From assembly GCF_006716865.1 (NCBI RefSeq), contig NZ_VFPT01000001.1:2971001-3035000 (forward strand): a stretch of DNA of 64,000 bases, given 5' to 3'. The DNA comes from Roseinatronobacter monicus (lineage in GTDB: Bacteria; Pseudomonadota; Alphaproteobacteria; Rhodobacterales; Rhodobacteraceae). The position numbers and the translations under genes are program-made. Position 1 is the stretch's first letter. Each line of letters starts with the position of its first letter. The notes below the pieces were generated by a model. It searched no databases, had not been told where the DNA came from, and worked only from the letters and a program-made list of their open reading frames with translations. Shown here piece by piece: positions 8,603-17,690 of the stretch.

Positions 8603-9442
8603 ATGGCTTACAAATCCATCTGCACCTTCCTTGCCTCTGACACAGATGCTGTGGCGCAGCTTGATTCGGCGGCAAGCCTTGCCGCGCGGCTGGACGCGCA
8701 TCTGGACGTGAGTTGCCTTGGCATTGATACGACGCAAAGTGTGGGCTTCTACGCTGGCGCCCCTGCGATCATTTATCAGGACGCACTCGACAACGCGCAG
8801 GCCAGCGCCAATGCCTTGGCCGAAAAGGCAAAAGCCCATCTGAGCGGGGCAAGTATTCGGTGGGGCGTCGATACGGCGGTGCTGACCCTTGGCGGGATCA
8901 ATTCCTATGTCGGTCTGAAATCGCGTTTCTGCGATCTGGTGCTCTTGCCGCGCCCTTACGGTGAAACGCGCGGCCCGCAAGATGAAATCATCGCCGAAGC
9001 CGCCCTGTTCGATGGCGATGCCCCTGTGCTGATCGTGCCAAAGCTGGGGAGAGAGCTGCCAGAGTTCAACAAGATCGTTCTGGCATGGAACCAAAGCGAT
9101 GAATCCCTGCACGCAGCGCGCGCGGCGCTGCCATTGCTGCAAGATGCCGATCTGGTGAATATCGTCATCATCGACCCGCCCACACATGGGATCGAACGCT
9201 CCGATCCGGGCGGGCTGTTGACGCAAATGCTGGCGCGTCATGACGTTGAGCTTGAAGTCTCGGTCATTGCCAAAACATTGCCGCGCATCAGTGATGTGCT
9301 GCGCCGACATGCGACGGATCAAGCCGCTGATCTGTTGGTTATCGGGGCATACAGCCACTCGCGGCTGCGTCAGGCCATATTGGGCGGAACCACCCGCAAC
9401 CTGCTGGAGGAAACCACCCTACTTGTGTTTCTCGCACGCTGA
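8603..9442 (+). CDS. Universal stress protein UspA family
   Basis: This 279-residue soluble protein ends in a typical Usp motif: DLLVIGAYSHSRLRQAILGG followed by TTRNLLEET, which binds the phosphates of ATP in nucleotide-binding members. An earlier half has a similar but less conserved fold, so it is probably a tandem Usp. The ATG at 8603 was chosen because AGGAG lies 9 bases upstream; the frame is open to 8504. It is divergent from ccoN with a shared FNR-type box, a common arrangement in Rhodobacteraceae, which suggests a role in microaerobic stress. The substrate or partner is unknown. Confidence 0.88.
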   Translation: MAYKSICTFLASDTDAVAQLDSAASLAARLDAHLDVSCLGIDTTQSVGFYAGAPAIIYQDALDNAQASANALAEKAKAHLSGASIRWGVDTAVLTLGGINSYVGLKSRFCDLVLLPRPYGETRGPQDEIIAEAALFDGDAPVLIVPKLGRELPEFNKIVLAWNQSDESLHAARAALPLLQDADLVNIVIIDPPTHGIERSDPGGLLTQMLARHDVELEVSVIAKTLPRISDVLRRHATDQAADLLVIGAYSHSRLRQAILGGTTRNLLEETTLLVFLAR

Positions 9443-9562
9443 TCTGTTGACTACTGACCACGCCGCGCGATTTCTGCCTTAAGCAAGAACAGCGCGTCCC
9501 CATGGAACGGTGCCATGAAAGACGGTGCGGCCCGCAGGTCGCGCCGTAAACTTGCCTTGTAA

Positions 9563-10745
9563 TACCAATCAGCATTGATCAGAACTCTTGAGCCCAGTCG
9601 CGGGTTCCAATGGAGGTGATTGTGTCGGGCATGCTGACCAATTTGTTCCAAGCCTTGCAGCAATGATCTACGATGTCTTCATAGGTTTCGAAGATGAGGT
9701 TTGATAGCCAGTTGTCTCGCATGAATTGCCAGATGTTTTCGACTGGATTGAGTTCTGGGCATTTTGCGGGGATCGGGATGATGGTGATGTTGTCCGGAAT
9801 GACCAGCTTGTCAGTCATGTGCCATGCGGCTTGATCCACGAGCACAGCCCCATGTGCTTTGGGTGCGACAGTTTGGGAGATTTCAGCAAGATGCAGGGCC
9901 ATCGCTTCGGTATTGCACGCTGGCAGCACAAGACCTGCAGCTTTCCCGAGGGCTGGGCAAATCGCTCCAAAGATGTAGCTTGAACTCGTGCGCTGATCAT
10001 GTGGGGCGGAAGGTCGCGTACCGCGCTTCGCCCATCGGCGCGTGATCTTGTTTTTCTGGCCGACACGCGCTTCATCTTGGAACCAGACTTCGATCACAGT
10101 GCCTTGCAGGAGCCGTGCGCGGAGCTTTGCTACTGCGGCTGCAAACCCTTTTTTTTAAAGTCCTCCAGTGCGGCTGTATCTTGCGCGTGATGGCGCGGGC
10201 GTGCTGTGAGTTTGACATAACCAAGCGCCCTGAGTTCCCGGCTTATCGACGTCTCGTGAAGTGAAATCCCAAATGTGTCTGCAATCCATTTCCTCAGATC
10301 ACTCAGGCGCCAGCGGACGACCCCATGGACCGATAAGGTCGGACCGCTCTCAACAATTGCAGCAAGCGCCCTGCGCTGCTCATCGTTAAGCTTAGACTGC
10401 TGACCAGGAGCTTTGCCGTTGATCAAGCCGTCAGGCCCGCGGGCATTAAACCGCTCCACCCAGTCACGGACAATTTGTAGGCCAACACCACCAATCCGAG
10501 CAGCATCGCTGCGCCGACCGCCATCATAGATCTCCGCCAGCGCCAAAAGCCTGCGGGCTTGGTTGGCATCCTTTGTCTTTCGCGCAAGTTCTCTCAACTT
10601 CATGCCGTCGTAGTCTGTCCGTAACGCGAGCGCTGCGCCCATAGAGAGGCCCTCCCCAGAAAATCTGACGCCATTGAGTCAGATCTTCATAGATTTGGGA
10701 ATCCCAAAACCCTCAGAAGAGTCAGATTTCGCGAGACTTGGTATA
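9563..10745 (-). mobile_element. IS630-family element (first type)
   Basis: The element is about 1.18 kb. Its ends carry short inverted similarity (TACCAA at 9563-9568 and TTGGTA at 10738-10743), with TA at both borders, as expected for IS630-family target duplication. The exact ends are uncertain by about 2 bases. It interrupts an unknown gene between the usp gene and fnrL. It is unrelated in sequence to the two IS630 copies at 56-63 kb. Confidence 0.8.
9579..10642 (-). CDS. IS630-family transposase, two frames joined by -1 frameshift
   Basis: The first frame (10130-10642) encodes a 170-residue N-terminal half with helix-turn-helix domains and ends just after DFKKKG. The second frame (ending at 9579) encodes the DDE catalytic half with FQDEAR, VLVDQAAWH and NPVENIW. 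A run of eight A residues on the coding strand (10149-10156) lies at the junction. A -1 slip there fuses the two into one protein of about 350 residues, the normal size. Such slippage is common in IS630 elements, so the gene may be active rather than broken. Confidence 0.85.
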
Positions 10746-11462
10746 ACTTAGCAAGTCGGGTGTGGTCATTCGCTGTAACCCTTGGGCAAAGCGGCGAAAC
10801 TGGTGCTGGTCATACACTTGCAGTTCCGGCGGCATCACCTCGGCCCAAGGCACAGCCGTCACGGCTGTCCCCGTGCGCAGATCCGTGGCGACATCCGAGA
10901 AAAGGCGTTCTGTATCGAGTTTCTCAAACGCGACCGCCACAAGAAACAGCCCGCAAAAACCCAATGGTGCAACATAACGCCGCGCGCCATGAAGGACGAA
11001 GGCGGCCTTGCTTTGTGTCGCGGGTTCGGGGGCGGGGGTGGCAGGTGTCTGCCGGTCACTACTCGCAATCAGATCGTTATAATCCGCGTCCCAATCAAAC
11101 TGCTTGGATGACGAGATTACCGGAAATGACTGGGATCGGACCTGCGCGCCTGTGTGTTTTCGAGAATGCTTCGTCACGGGCACACCCTCCCACTGCGGGC
11201 GGGACAGATAACCTGTTTATGATCACCAGTTTGCAGGGTGGCACACCGCGCCTTTATGGCTGGACAAACCGGTGTCCTATGGATGAACTGAATACGCATG
11301 CCCGCTTCCTTTGGGTTAAACACGGCGGCATGCGGCACGAAAAAGCGCGGCACACCGTCAGGTCATAATCCAATGGGGAAAGGACAATATCTGGCCCAAA
11401 ACATGGCCATTCGGGGGCGCGGTGCAATGCACGGCGAAACGCACCTGTCGGCGCGCCGGGCG

Positions 11463-12215
11463 TCAGACCAAAAACCCACCATCCGAGTCGTCGCCGGTTT
11501 CTTCCAGCAGGCGGTCAAAATCCGGAATGACGATCTGGCGTTTGCCTTCGGTCTTGATCAGACCTTCCTTGCGCAGCGCCGACACCTGACGGCTGACGGT
11601 TTCCAGCGTCAGGCCCAGATATTCGGACATCGCCTCGCGCGTCAGCGGCAGGTCAAAGCGCAATTCACCATCGGCTGCGTTCAACTGCAAAGACGCATCC
11701 CGCCGCGCGATAATGCAGATCAGGCTGGCAATCTTTTCCCGCGCTGTCTTGCGGCCCAAAAGCAGCATCCATTCGCGCGCGGCATCCAGTTCATCCAGCG
11801 TCATTTCCAGCAGGCGCTGGCCAACATGCGGTGTGCGTAACATCAGATCTTCAAACGGTTTCTTGCGAAAACAACACATGACCAGATCCGTCGCAGCGGT
11901 CACATCATAGGCAGATGTCTCGCGCCCCGGACGCCCTGCAAAGTCAGACGGCAGCAACAGGCCAACCATCTGGCGGCGTCCGTCTTCCATTGTCTGGCTG
12001 AGTGTTGCGATCCCGGTCACGACCGAGGCCACAAAATCCATTTTATCCCCCGCCCAGACAACGGTCTGACCCGCCTCGAAGCTGCGGTAGTACTTGATCT
12101 GCTCCAACAAACTCAGTTCATCAGCCTCACATCTTGCACAGACGGCACGATGACGAATCGGGCAATCATTGCATTCCTGCGAAAAGGGTTGAATTTTTTG
12201 GCTGGTTCGAGTCAT
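11463..12215 (-). CDS. fnrL: Anaerobic regulator FnrL (Crp/Fnr family)
   Basis: FnrL senses oxygen through a 4Fe-4S cluster and activates anaerobic and microaerobic genes. The 250-residue protein has N-terminal cysteines at C15, C18, C26 and C29 that can hold the cluster with a further internal cysteine, a cyclic-nucleotide-binding-type beta barrel, and a C-terminal helix-turn-helix with LTREAMSEYLGLTLETVSRQ. The ETVSR recognition helix (E--SR) reads TTGAT half-sites. It is divergent from hemN. A perfect FNR box lies 5 bases in front of its ATG, which suggests autoregulation. No Shine-Dalgarno sequence is visible. Confidence 0.93.
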   Translation of the reverse strand: MTRTSQKIQPFSQECNDCPIRHRAVCARCEADELSLLEQIKYYRSFEAGQTVVWAGDKMDFVASVVTGIATLSQTMEDGRRQMVGLLLPSDFAGRPGRETSAYDVTAATDLVMCCFRKKPFEDLMLRTPHVGQRLLEMTLDELDAAREWMLLLGRKTAREKIASLICIIARRDASLQLNAADGELRFDLPLTREAMSEYLGLTLETVSRQVSALRKEGLIKTEGKRQIVIPDFDRLLEETGDDSDGGFLV

Positions 12216-12220
12216 TTGAT

Positions 12221-12234
12221 TTGATCTGCATCAA
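12221..12234. promoter_or_regulatory. Perfect FNR box between fnrL and hemN
   Basis: TTGATCTGCATCAA is an exact FNR consensus. Its centre is 42.5 bases from the first base of the hemN ATG, so a class II hemN promoter would start at or next to the start codon. For fnrL the box sits immediately upstream of the ATG, where bound FnrL would more likely repress. Confidence 0.88.
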
Positions 12235-12269
12235 AGTGTTTCTAGATATCCGGATTTAAACTTAACCTT

Positions 12270-13625
12270 ATGTCGCATCTAAAGCAACTTTCAGAGTTAG
12301 GTTTGTTTGACGCTCGTGTGCCGCGGTACACAAGCTATCCGACCGCTCCTCAGTTCTCCTCTGACCTGTCAGCGGGAACTTTCGCAAGCTGGGTTCAACA
12401 AATCCAGCCAGGAAGCGCAATATCGCTTTACCTACATGTGCCCTTCTGCCGCAGGCTGTGCTGGTTCTGCGCCTGCCGGACACAAGGTACAAGTACGGAT
12501 GCGCCCGTTCTGGCCTATGCCCAGTCACTCAAAACAGAGTTAGAGCTGTTTCGCAAGCTCTTGCCCGAAGGTGTGCGCCTGTCGCGCCTGCATTGGGGGG
12601 GCGGCACGCCCACCATGTTGCCGCCCAACGCCATGCGCGCGCTGGCAGCACAGGTGTTTGACATTGCGCCCCTTGCCGAAGGGGGCGAATTCTCGGTCGA
12701 GATTGACCCGAATGAAATAGATGAGGCCCGCCTTGATGCGCTGGCCGAAGCGGGGCTGACGCGCGCCTCTATTGGTGTGCAGGATTTCGACCCCGAAATT
12801 CAGGGCATCATCGGGCGCGACCAAAGCTTCGAGATCACCAAATCCACCGCCGATGCGATCCGCGCGCGCGGGATCAAAAGCCTGAACGCAGATATCCTGT
12901 ATGGACTGCCCAATCAGACGCAGCGGCGCATGTCCGATTCCGTGCAAAAGCTGATGTCGCTGAACCCGGACCGTATTGCCCTATATGGCTATGCGCATGT
13001 GCCTTGGATGGCCCGGCGGCAGCAAATGATTCCGTCGGACACATTGCCGCGCCCCGAAGAACGGCTGGACCTGTTCGAGACGGCCCGCCGCCTGCTGCTG
13101 TGGGACGGATATGACGAAATCGGCATCGACCATTTCGCCCGCCCGCATGATGGCCTGTCCAAAGCGGCCAGCGAAGGCAAGCTGCGGCGCAATTTTCAAG
13201 GCTACACCGATGATACATCGCCAGTGCTGGTCGGGCTGGGCGCATCTTCCATCTCGCGCTTTCCGCAAGGGTTCGCGCAAAACGCGCCCGCAACGGCCGC
13301 ATGGAAAAAAAGCATCGAAGCCGGCGAATTTGCGACCAGCCGCGGCCATGCCTTCAGCCATGACGATATCTGGCGAGGGCGCGCGATCGAGGCGTTGATG
13401 TGCGATTTCCGGCTGTCACGCGCGGAACTGATCGACAGCTATGGCGCAGACGCCGCCACACTGGACACGCTGCTGGATCAGACGATGCTGCGCTTTGGTC
13501 AATTCGTGAAGCGCAACCCGGACGGGCTGGAAATCACCCTTGAGGGCCGCCCCCTGACCCGGATGATTGCCACATTGTTTGATGAATACGCGATGGACAA
13601 GGCAGGCCACAGCTCTGCCGTCTGA
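12270..13625 (+). CDS. hemN: Oxygen-independent coproporphyrinogen III oxidase
   Basis: This radical-SAM enzyme decarboxylates coproporphyrinogen III to protoporphyrinogen IX without oxygen, for haem synthesis at low oxygen. The 451-residue protein has the CX3CX2C cluster motif at C60, C64 and C67 (with C69), preceded by YLHVPFC, then GGGTPT and EIDPNE segments typical of HemN. In relatives this fnrL-linked copy is called hemZ or hemN. The ATG at 12270 has no Shine-Dalgarno sequence, and the predicted transcription start is at the same place, so the mRNA may be leaderless. Control by FnrL is expected. Confidence 0.94.
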   Translation: MSHLKQLSELGLFDARVPRYTSYPTAPQFSSDLSAGTFASWVQQIQPGSAISLYLHVPFCRRLCWFCACRTQGTSTDAPVLAYAQSLKTELELFRKLLPEGVRLSRLHWGGGTPTMLPPNAMRALAAQVFDIAPLAEGGEFSVEIDPNEIDEARLDALAEAGLTRASIGVQDFDPEIQGIIGRDQSFEITKSTADAIRARGIKSLNADILYGLPNQTQRRMSDSVQKLMSLNPDRIALYGYAHVPWMARRQQMIPSDTLPRPEERLDLFETARRLLLWDGYDEIGIDHFARPHDGLSKAASEGKLRRNFQGYTDDTSPVLVGLGASSISRFPQGFAQNAPATAAWKKSIEAGEFATSRGHAFSHDDIWRGRAIEALMCDFRLSRAELIDSYGADAATLDTLLDQTMLRFGQFVKRNPDGLEITLEGRPLTRMIATLFDEYAMDKAGHSSAV

Positions 13626-13639
13626 CGCGCCGCGCCACT

Positions 13640-14857
13640 CTACCCCGCCTGTTCCACAAAGCGAATCTGGCGGGGCAGACAAATCCGGTGCAGATCGTGA
13701 TTGTCGATGATCGTGCGGCGTGCGCGTGCGCGCAGCGGTTGAAACCGCTCGGGCCGCTCTAATGCGTAGATCAAAGCATCCGACCACCCCTCGACATCGA
13801 AGAAATCAACCAGACAGCCATTCTCGCCATCGGTGATAACCTCTTCCACCGGCCCGGTGCGCGAGGCGACCACCAAAGCGCCAAGGCTCATCGCTTCAAG
13901 CATCGACCATGACAGCACAAAGGGCACGGTCAGATAGGCATGTGCCCTGCTGATCTGCATGAGCGTGACAAAATCTCGATACGGTACGCGACCCAGAAAA
14001 TGCACGCGGCTCATATCCAGCCGGTCGCGCACTTCATTCACGAACACATCGCGCCAACTGCCCTGTTCGGGGCCACTGGAATAGCTGGCACCATCACTGC
14101 CGAGGATGACAACCTGCGCCTCTGGCCGCGCATCCAGCACATCCGGCAACGCCCGCATAAAGATATGAGAGCCGCGATAGGGTTCTATGTTGCGGGCCAC
14201 ATAGGTCAGCACCTCGTCACCCGCATGCAACATGCGACCATTGGGCAAACGGTACTGCGCGTGGGGATCGGGGCAAAGCGCGTCTGTGTCTATGCCGTCA
14301 TGGGTAATGGTGATCTTGCTGCGAAACTCCGGCGGAAAGCTGTCGGCCTGCCATTCTGTGGGTGACAGTGCCGCATCCGCCTGCACCATCGACAGGGCCA
14401 GATGCGCCTGACGCGCTGTAACCGACATGCGCACTGGCAGGGTCAGTTTGCTGAATTCAGGGTCAAAACCCACATCCAGCCCTTCGGTCGCATAGAAAAA
14501 TTCCGCATAGACCAACAGGCGGGCCTGTGGCCAGACCTCGCGCAGGAACAGTGTCTCGCCCCAGCCGCAATGGCCAAAAATGACATCGGGCACATAGCCC
14601 AGCGTGTCGCGCATCTGGGCCGCGGCAAGCGCCACACGGTGGGCGCGGTCGGTCATGGCGGTGAATGTCGTACCCAGCCGCGCCTGCCTTGGGTCAGGTT
14701 CCGCCACGGGCATGGGGTAGCGATAGGTCTGGATCGGCGTTTTCTGCTGGTTCTTCTCAGAGGTGAGGGCCGCCACCTTATACCCGCGCGCCAGCAACGC
14801 AGGGGCAAGATGCTTGAACTGGCCGGGAAAGTTCTGATGAATGAAAAGTATATTCAA
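13640..14857 (-). CDS. Glycosyltransferase, GT4-like (GT-B fold)
   Basis: This 405-residue protein opens with MNILFIHQNFPGQFKHLAPAL, the donor-independent N-terminal Rossmann half seen in group 1 glycosyltransferases. The C-terminal half has a nucleotide-sugar-binding region (VVILGSDG, then HFLGRVPYRDF) and the E-X7-E type motif in SMLEAMSLGALVVASRTGPVEEV. The acceptor and sugar are not evident; surface polysaccharide is a reasonable guess. It starts 20 bases after yejF on the same strand and converges on hemN with 14 bases between the stops. Confidence 0.85.
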   Translation of the reverse strand: MNILFIHQNFPGQFKHLAPALLARGYKVAALTSEKNQQKTPIQTYRYPMPVAEPDPRQARLGTTFTAMTDRAHRVALAAAQMRDTLGYVPDVIFGHCGWGETLFLREVWPQARLLVYAEFFYATEGLDVGFDPEFSKLTLPVRMSVTARQAHLALSMVQADAALSPTEWQADSFPPEFRSKITITHDGIDTDALCPDPHAQYRLPNGRMLHAGDEVLTYVARNIEPYRGSHIFMRALPDVLDARPEAQVVILGSDGASYSSGPEQGSWRDVFVNEVRDRLDMSRVHFLGRVPYRDFVTLMQISRAHAYLTVPFVLSWSMLEAMSLGALVVASRTGPVEEVITDGENGCLVDFFDVEGWSDALIYALERPERFQPLRARARRTIIDNHDLHRICLPRQIRFVEQAG

Positions 14858-14877
14858 GAACTGCCCCTTTGCGCGCG

Positions 14878-16482
14878 TCAGGCGGCCCCGATGGCCGTAA
14901 TATCGAATGCGGCAGCCAGCAGTTGGCGCGTATAGTCGCTTTTCGGGGCCTGAAACACCTGATCGCTGTGACCCGCCTCGACCACATCGCCCTGTTTCAT
15001 GACAATCACCTTATGCGATAAGGCGCGCACCACGCGCAGGTCATGGCTGATGAACAGATAGGCCAACCCGTGGCGGCGCTGAAGCGTGCGCAGCAATTCC
15101 ACGATCTGCACCTGCACTGTCATGTCCAGCGCCGATGTCGGCTCGTCCAGAACCACCAGCTTGGGGCGCAGGATCATGGCGCGCGCAATGGCGATACGCT
15201 GGCGCTGCCCGCCCGAGAATTCATGCGGGTAGCGTTCCATCGTCATCGGGTCCAGACCAACCTCGACCATGATCTCGGCCACCAGTTCGCGCTGCGATTT
15301 GCCCACAGGTACACCATGCACGCCCAGCCCCTCGGCGATGATCTGTTCCACGGTCATGCGCGGTGACAGGCTGCCGAACGGGTCTTGAAACACAATCTGC
15401 AAATGCCGACGCAGGTTGCGCAGATCGCGCGACTTGCGGCCCTGAATATCCGCCCCGTTAAACCAGATCGGCCCATTGCTGGAAATCAGCCGCAAAATAG
15501 CCAGCGCCAGCGTTGTTTTGCCAGACCCCGACTCGCCCACAATTCCCACCGTTTCACCTGCGCGCAACGTCAGGCTTGCCGCATTCACCGCTTTCACATG
15601 GCCCACGGTGCGGCGCAGGAACCCGCGCTGTATTGGAAACCAGATGCGCAACGCGTCCGTGCGCAAGATTTCCTGCGCGCCCGCAGGCACGGGGTCCGGC
15701 TGGCCGGTCGATTCCGCTGCCAGCAGCTTTTGCGTATAAGGGTGCTGGGGCGCATCGAAGATTTCGTTCGTTGGTCCCTGCTCGACAATCTCGCCGCCCT
15801 GCATGACGCAGACACGGTCCGCAAGGCGGCGCACGATGTGCAGGTCATGGGTGATGAACAACAGGCTCATCCCCTCGTCGCGTTTCAGATCGACCAGCAA
15901 TTCCAGAATCTGCGCCTGAATGGTGACGTCCAGCGCTGTGGTCGGTTCATCCGCCACCAGCAATTCCGGCCCGTTTGCCAGTGCCATTGCGATCATGATC
16001 CGCTGACGCTGCCCGCCCGACAACTGATGCGGATAGGCGTTCATCCGTGTTTCAGCGTCACGAATGCCCACCTTGTCCATCAGTTCCAACACCCGCTTGC
16101 GCGCACTTGCCCCGCCAAGCCCCTGATGCAAGGCAAGGCTTTCGGTGATTTGCTTTTCGATTGTATGCAACGGGTTGAGCGAGGTCATCGGCTCTTGAAA
16201 GATGAAGCTGATGTCATTGCCGCGCACTTCGCGCAGGGTCTTATCCGTGGCCCCGATCAGCTCTTGCCCTTTGAACTGGACCGAACCAGCCACCTGCGCC
16301 GAATCCGGCAACAGCCCGACAGTGGACAGCGCACTGACCGATTTGCCAGACCCGGATTCGCCCACCAGTGCGACAGTTTCGCCCTTCTCGACATGGAAGG
16401 ACACGCCGCGCACGGCGCGCACCTCGCGCCCTTCCTGTAGGAAGGTGACGGACAGGTCTTTCACATCCAGAACGCGGCTCAT
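14878..16482 (-). CDS. yejF: Peptide ABC transporter ATPase YejF (fused double domain)
   Basis: The 534-residue protein carries two complete ABC domains. Each has a Walker A (GESGSGKS and GESGSGKT), an SGGQRQR signature, a Walker B with DEPT(T/S)ALD and an H-loop. This tandem layout and its linkage to yejABE identify the ATPase of a Yej-type peptide importer (microcin C / oligopeptide uptake in Escherichia coli). The start overlaps the yejE stop by 4 bases. A glycosyltransferase gene follows. Confidence 0.92.
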   Translation of the reverse strand: MSRVLDVKDLSVTFLQEGREVRAVRGVSFHVEKGETVALVGESGSGKSVSALSTVGLLPDSAQVAGSVQFKGQELIGATDKTLREVRGNDISFIFQEPMTSLNPLHTIEKQITESLALHQGLGGASARKRVLELMDKVGIRDAETRMNAYPHQLSGGQRQRIMIAMALANGPELLVADEPTTALDVTIQAQILELLVDLKRDEGMSLLFITHDLHIVRRLADRVCVMQGGEIVEQGPTNEIFDAPQHPYTQKLLAAESTGQPDPVPAGAQEILRTDALRIWFPIQRGFLRRTVGHVKAVNAASLTLRAGETVGIVGESGSGKTTLALAILRLISSNGPIWFNGADIQGRKSRDLRNLRRHLQIVFQDPFGSLSPRMTVEQIIAEGLGVHGVPVGKSQRELVAEIMVEVGLDPMTMERYPHEFSGGQRQRIAIARAMILRPKLVVLDEPTSALDMTVQVQIVELLRTLQRRHGLAYLFISHDLRVVRALSHKVIVMKQGDVVEAGHSDQVFQAPKSDYTRQLLAAAFDITAIGAA

Positions 16483-17687
16483 GAGAAGGTCTTTCTGGGG
16501 TCGAACGCATCACGCACACCCTCAAAGATGAACACCAGCAGCGACAGCATGATCGCAAAGGTGAAAAACGCCGAAAAGCCCAGCCACGGCGCTTGCAGGT
16601 TGTTCTTGGCCTGTAGCGTCATTTCCCCAAGCGAAGGCGCAGAGGAGGGCAGACCGAAGCCCAAGAAATCCAGCGCAGCGAGCGAGCCGATGACCCCCGT
16701 GATGATGAAGGGCAGGAATGTCAGCGTGGCCACCATCGCATTGGGCAGCACATGGCGGAACATGATTTTGGCGTTTGAGACACCCAGCGCCCGCGCGGCG
16801 CGCACATATTCAAAATTGCGCGCGCGCAAGAATTCAGCGCGCACCACACCCACAAGCCCTGTCCAGCCGAATAACGTCATCAGGAACACCAGCAACCAGA
16901 AATTCATCACGAACATCGACGACAGAATAATGATGACATACAGCGACGGCACCGAATTCCACAACTCGATCACGCGCTGGAACAACAGGTCCAGCACACC
17001 GCCAAAGAACCCCTGCACCGCACCCGCCGCAATCCCGATCACCGAGGTTAGCGCCGTGACAATCAGCGCGAAGGTGATCGACAATCGAAACCCGTAGATG
17101 ATGCGCGCCAGAACATCGCGCGCTGTGTCATCCGTGCCAAGCAGATGCCGGTCATCGGGGGGCGACGGGGCCGCACGGCCAATATCGTTGATCGTGTTGT
17201 AACTGTAGGGGATCAGCGGCCAGACCATCCAGCCCGCCTCTATCTCTGCGCCATCGACAATGCCGGTTTCTGCCTGCAACATCGCCTCAGTCGGGTCATC
17301 AAGGCACAACTCCGCGCCGCCTGTGCGGATCAGGCAGCGCACTTCGGGGTCACGGTACGATGCCTCGGTCCTGAAATCGCCGCCAAAGGTCGTCTCGGCG
17401 TAGAAGTTATGGATCGGGAAATACAACTCACCACGGAAATTGATCACCACGGGCCGGTCATTGGCGATATATTCCGCAAACAGCGACAGGCCGTATAGCA
17501 GCCCCAGAATAATCAGCGACCAGAACGCCCGCCGGTTCGCCCTGAAGTTTTTCCAACGGCGGCGGTTCAGCGCAGAAATGGTGATCCCGAAACGCTTTTT
17601 CGGCTCCGGCATACCGGTTGTCACGGCCTCATCTGGCACTTGCTCGGGGCGGGGCGGGGTGACGAATGTGTCGACGCGTTGATCCAT
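16479..17687 (-). CDS. yejE: Peptide ABC transporter permease YejE
   Basis: This 402-residue inner-membrane permease has an extended N-terminal cytoplasmic region, a first helix followed by a large periplasmic segment (about 80-170), and the C-terminal BPD_transp_1 helices with an EAA-type loop (RAARALGVSNAKIMFRHVLP). The LNRRRWKNFRANRRAFWSL segment before the first helix is typical of YejE/OppC permeases. It lies 3 bases after yejB and overlaps yejF. Confidence 0.92.
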   Translation of the reverse strand: MDQRVDTFVTPPRPEQVPDEAVTTGMPEPKKRFGITISALNRRRWKNFRANRRAFWSLIILGLLYGLSLFAEYIANDRPVVINFRGELYFPIHNFYAETTFGGDFRTEASYRDPEVRCLIRTGGAELCLDDPTEAMLQAETGIVDGAEIEAGWMVWPLIPYSYNTINDIGRAAPSPPDDRHLLGTDDTARDVLARIIYGFRLSITFALIVTALTSVIGIAAGAVQGFFGGVLDLLFQRVIELWNSVPSLYVIIILSSMFVMNFWLLVFLMTLFGWTGLVGVVRAEFLRARNFEYVRAARALGVSNAKIMFRHVLPNAMVATLTFLPFIITGVIGSLAALDFLGFGLPSSAPSLGEMTLQAKNNLQAPWLGFSAFFTFAIMLSLLVFIFEGVRDAFDPRKTFS

Positions 17688-17690
17688 GGC

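Larger units (their letters stand above)
9451..11183 (-). pseudogene. Unknown membrane-anchored protein gene split by an IS630-type element
   Basis: The 5' part (10746-11183) and 3' part (9451-9562) lie on either side of an insertion sequence. Removing the element and one TA restores a single frame reading ...PDLLSYYKASLRRDL..., giving about 183 residues with an acidic N-terminus and one hydrophobic segment (near YVAPLGFCGLFLVAVAF). I do not recognise the family. As it stands, the 5' fragment reads a few codons into the element and stops at 10722. The gene is therefore probably inactive in this strain. Confidence 0.7.

Noticed and set aside
10760..11368. 202-codon plus-strand frame upstream of fnrL
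   Set aside because: Opposite a real split gene, with no motif; judged a shadow.
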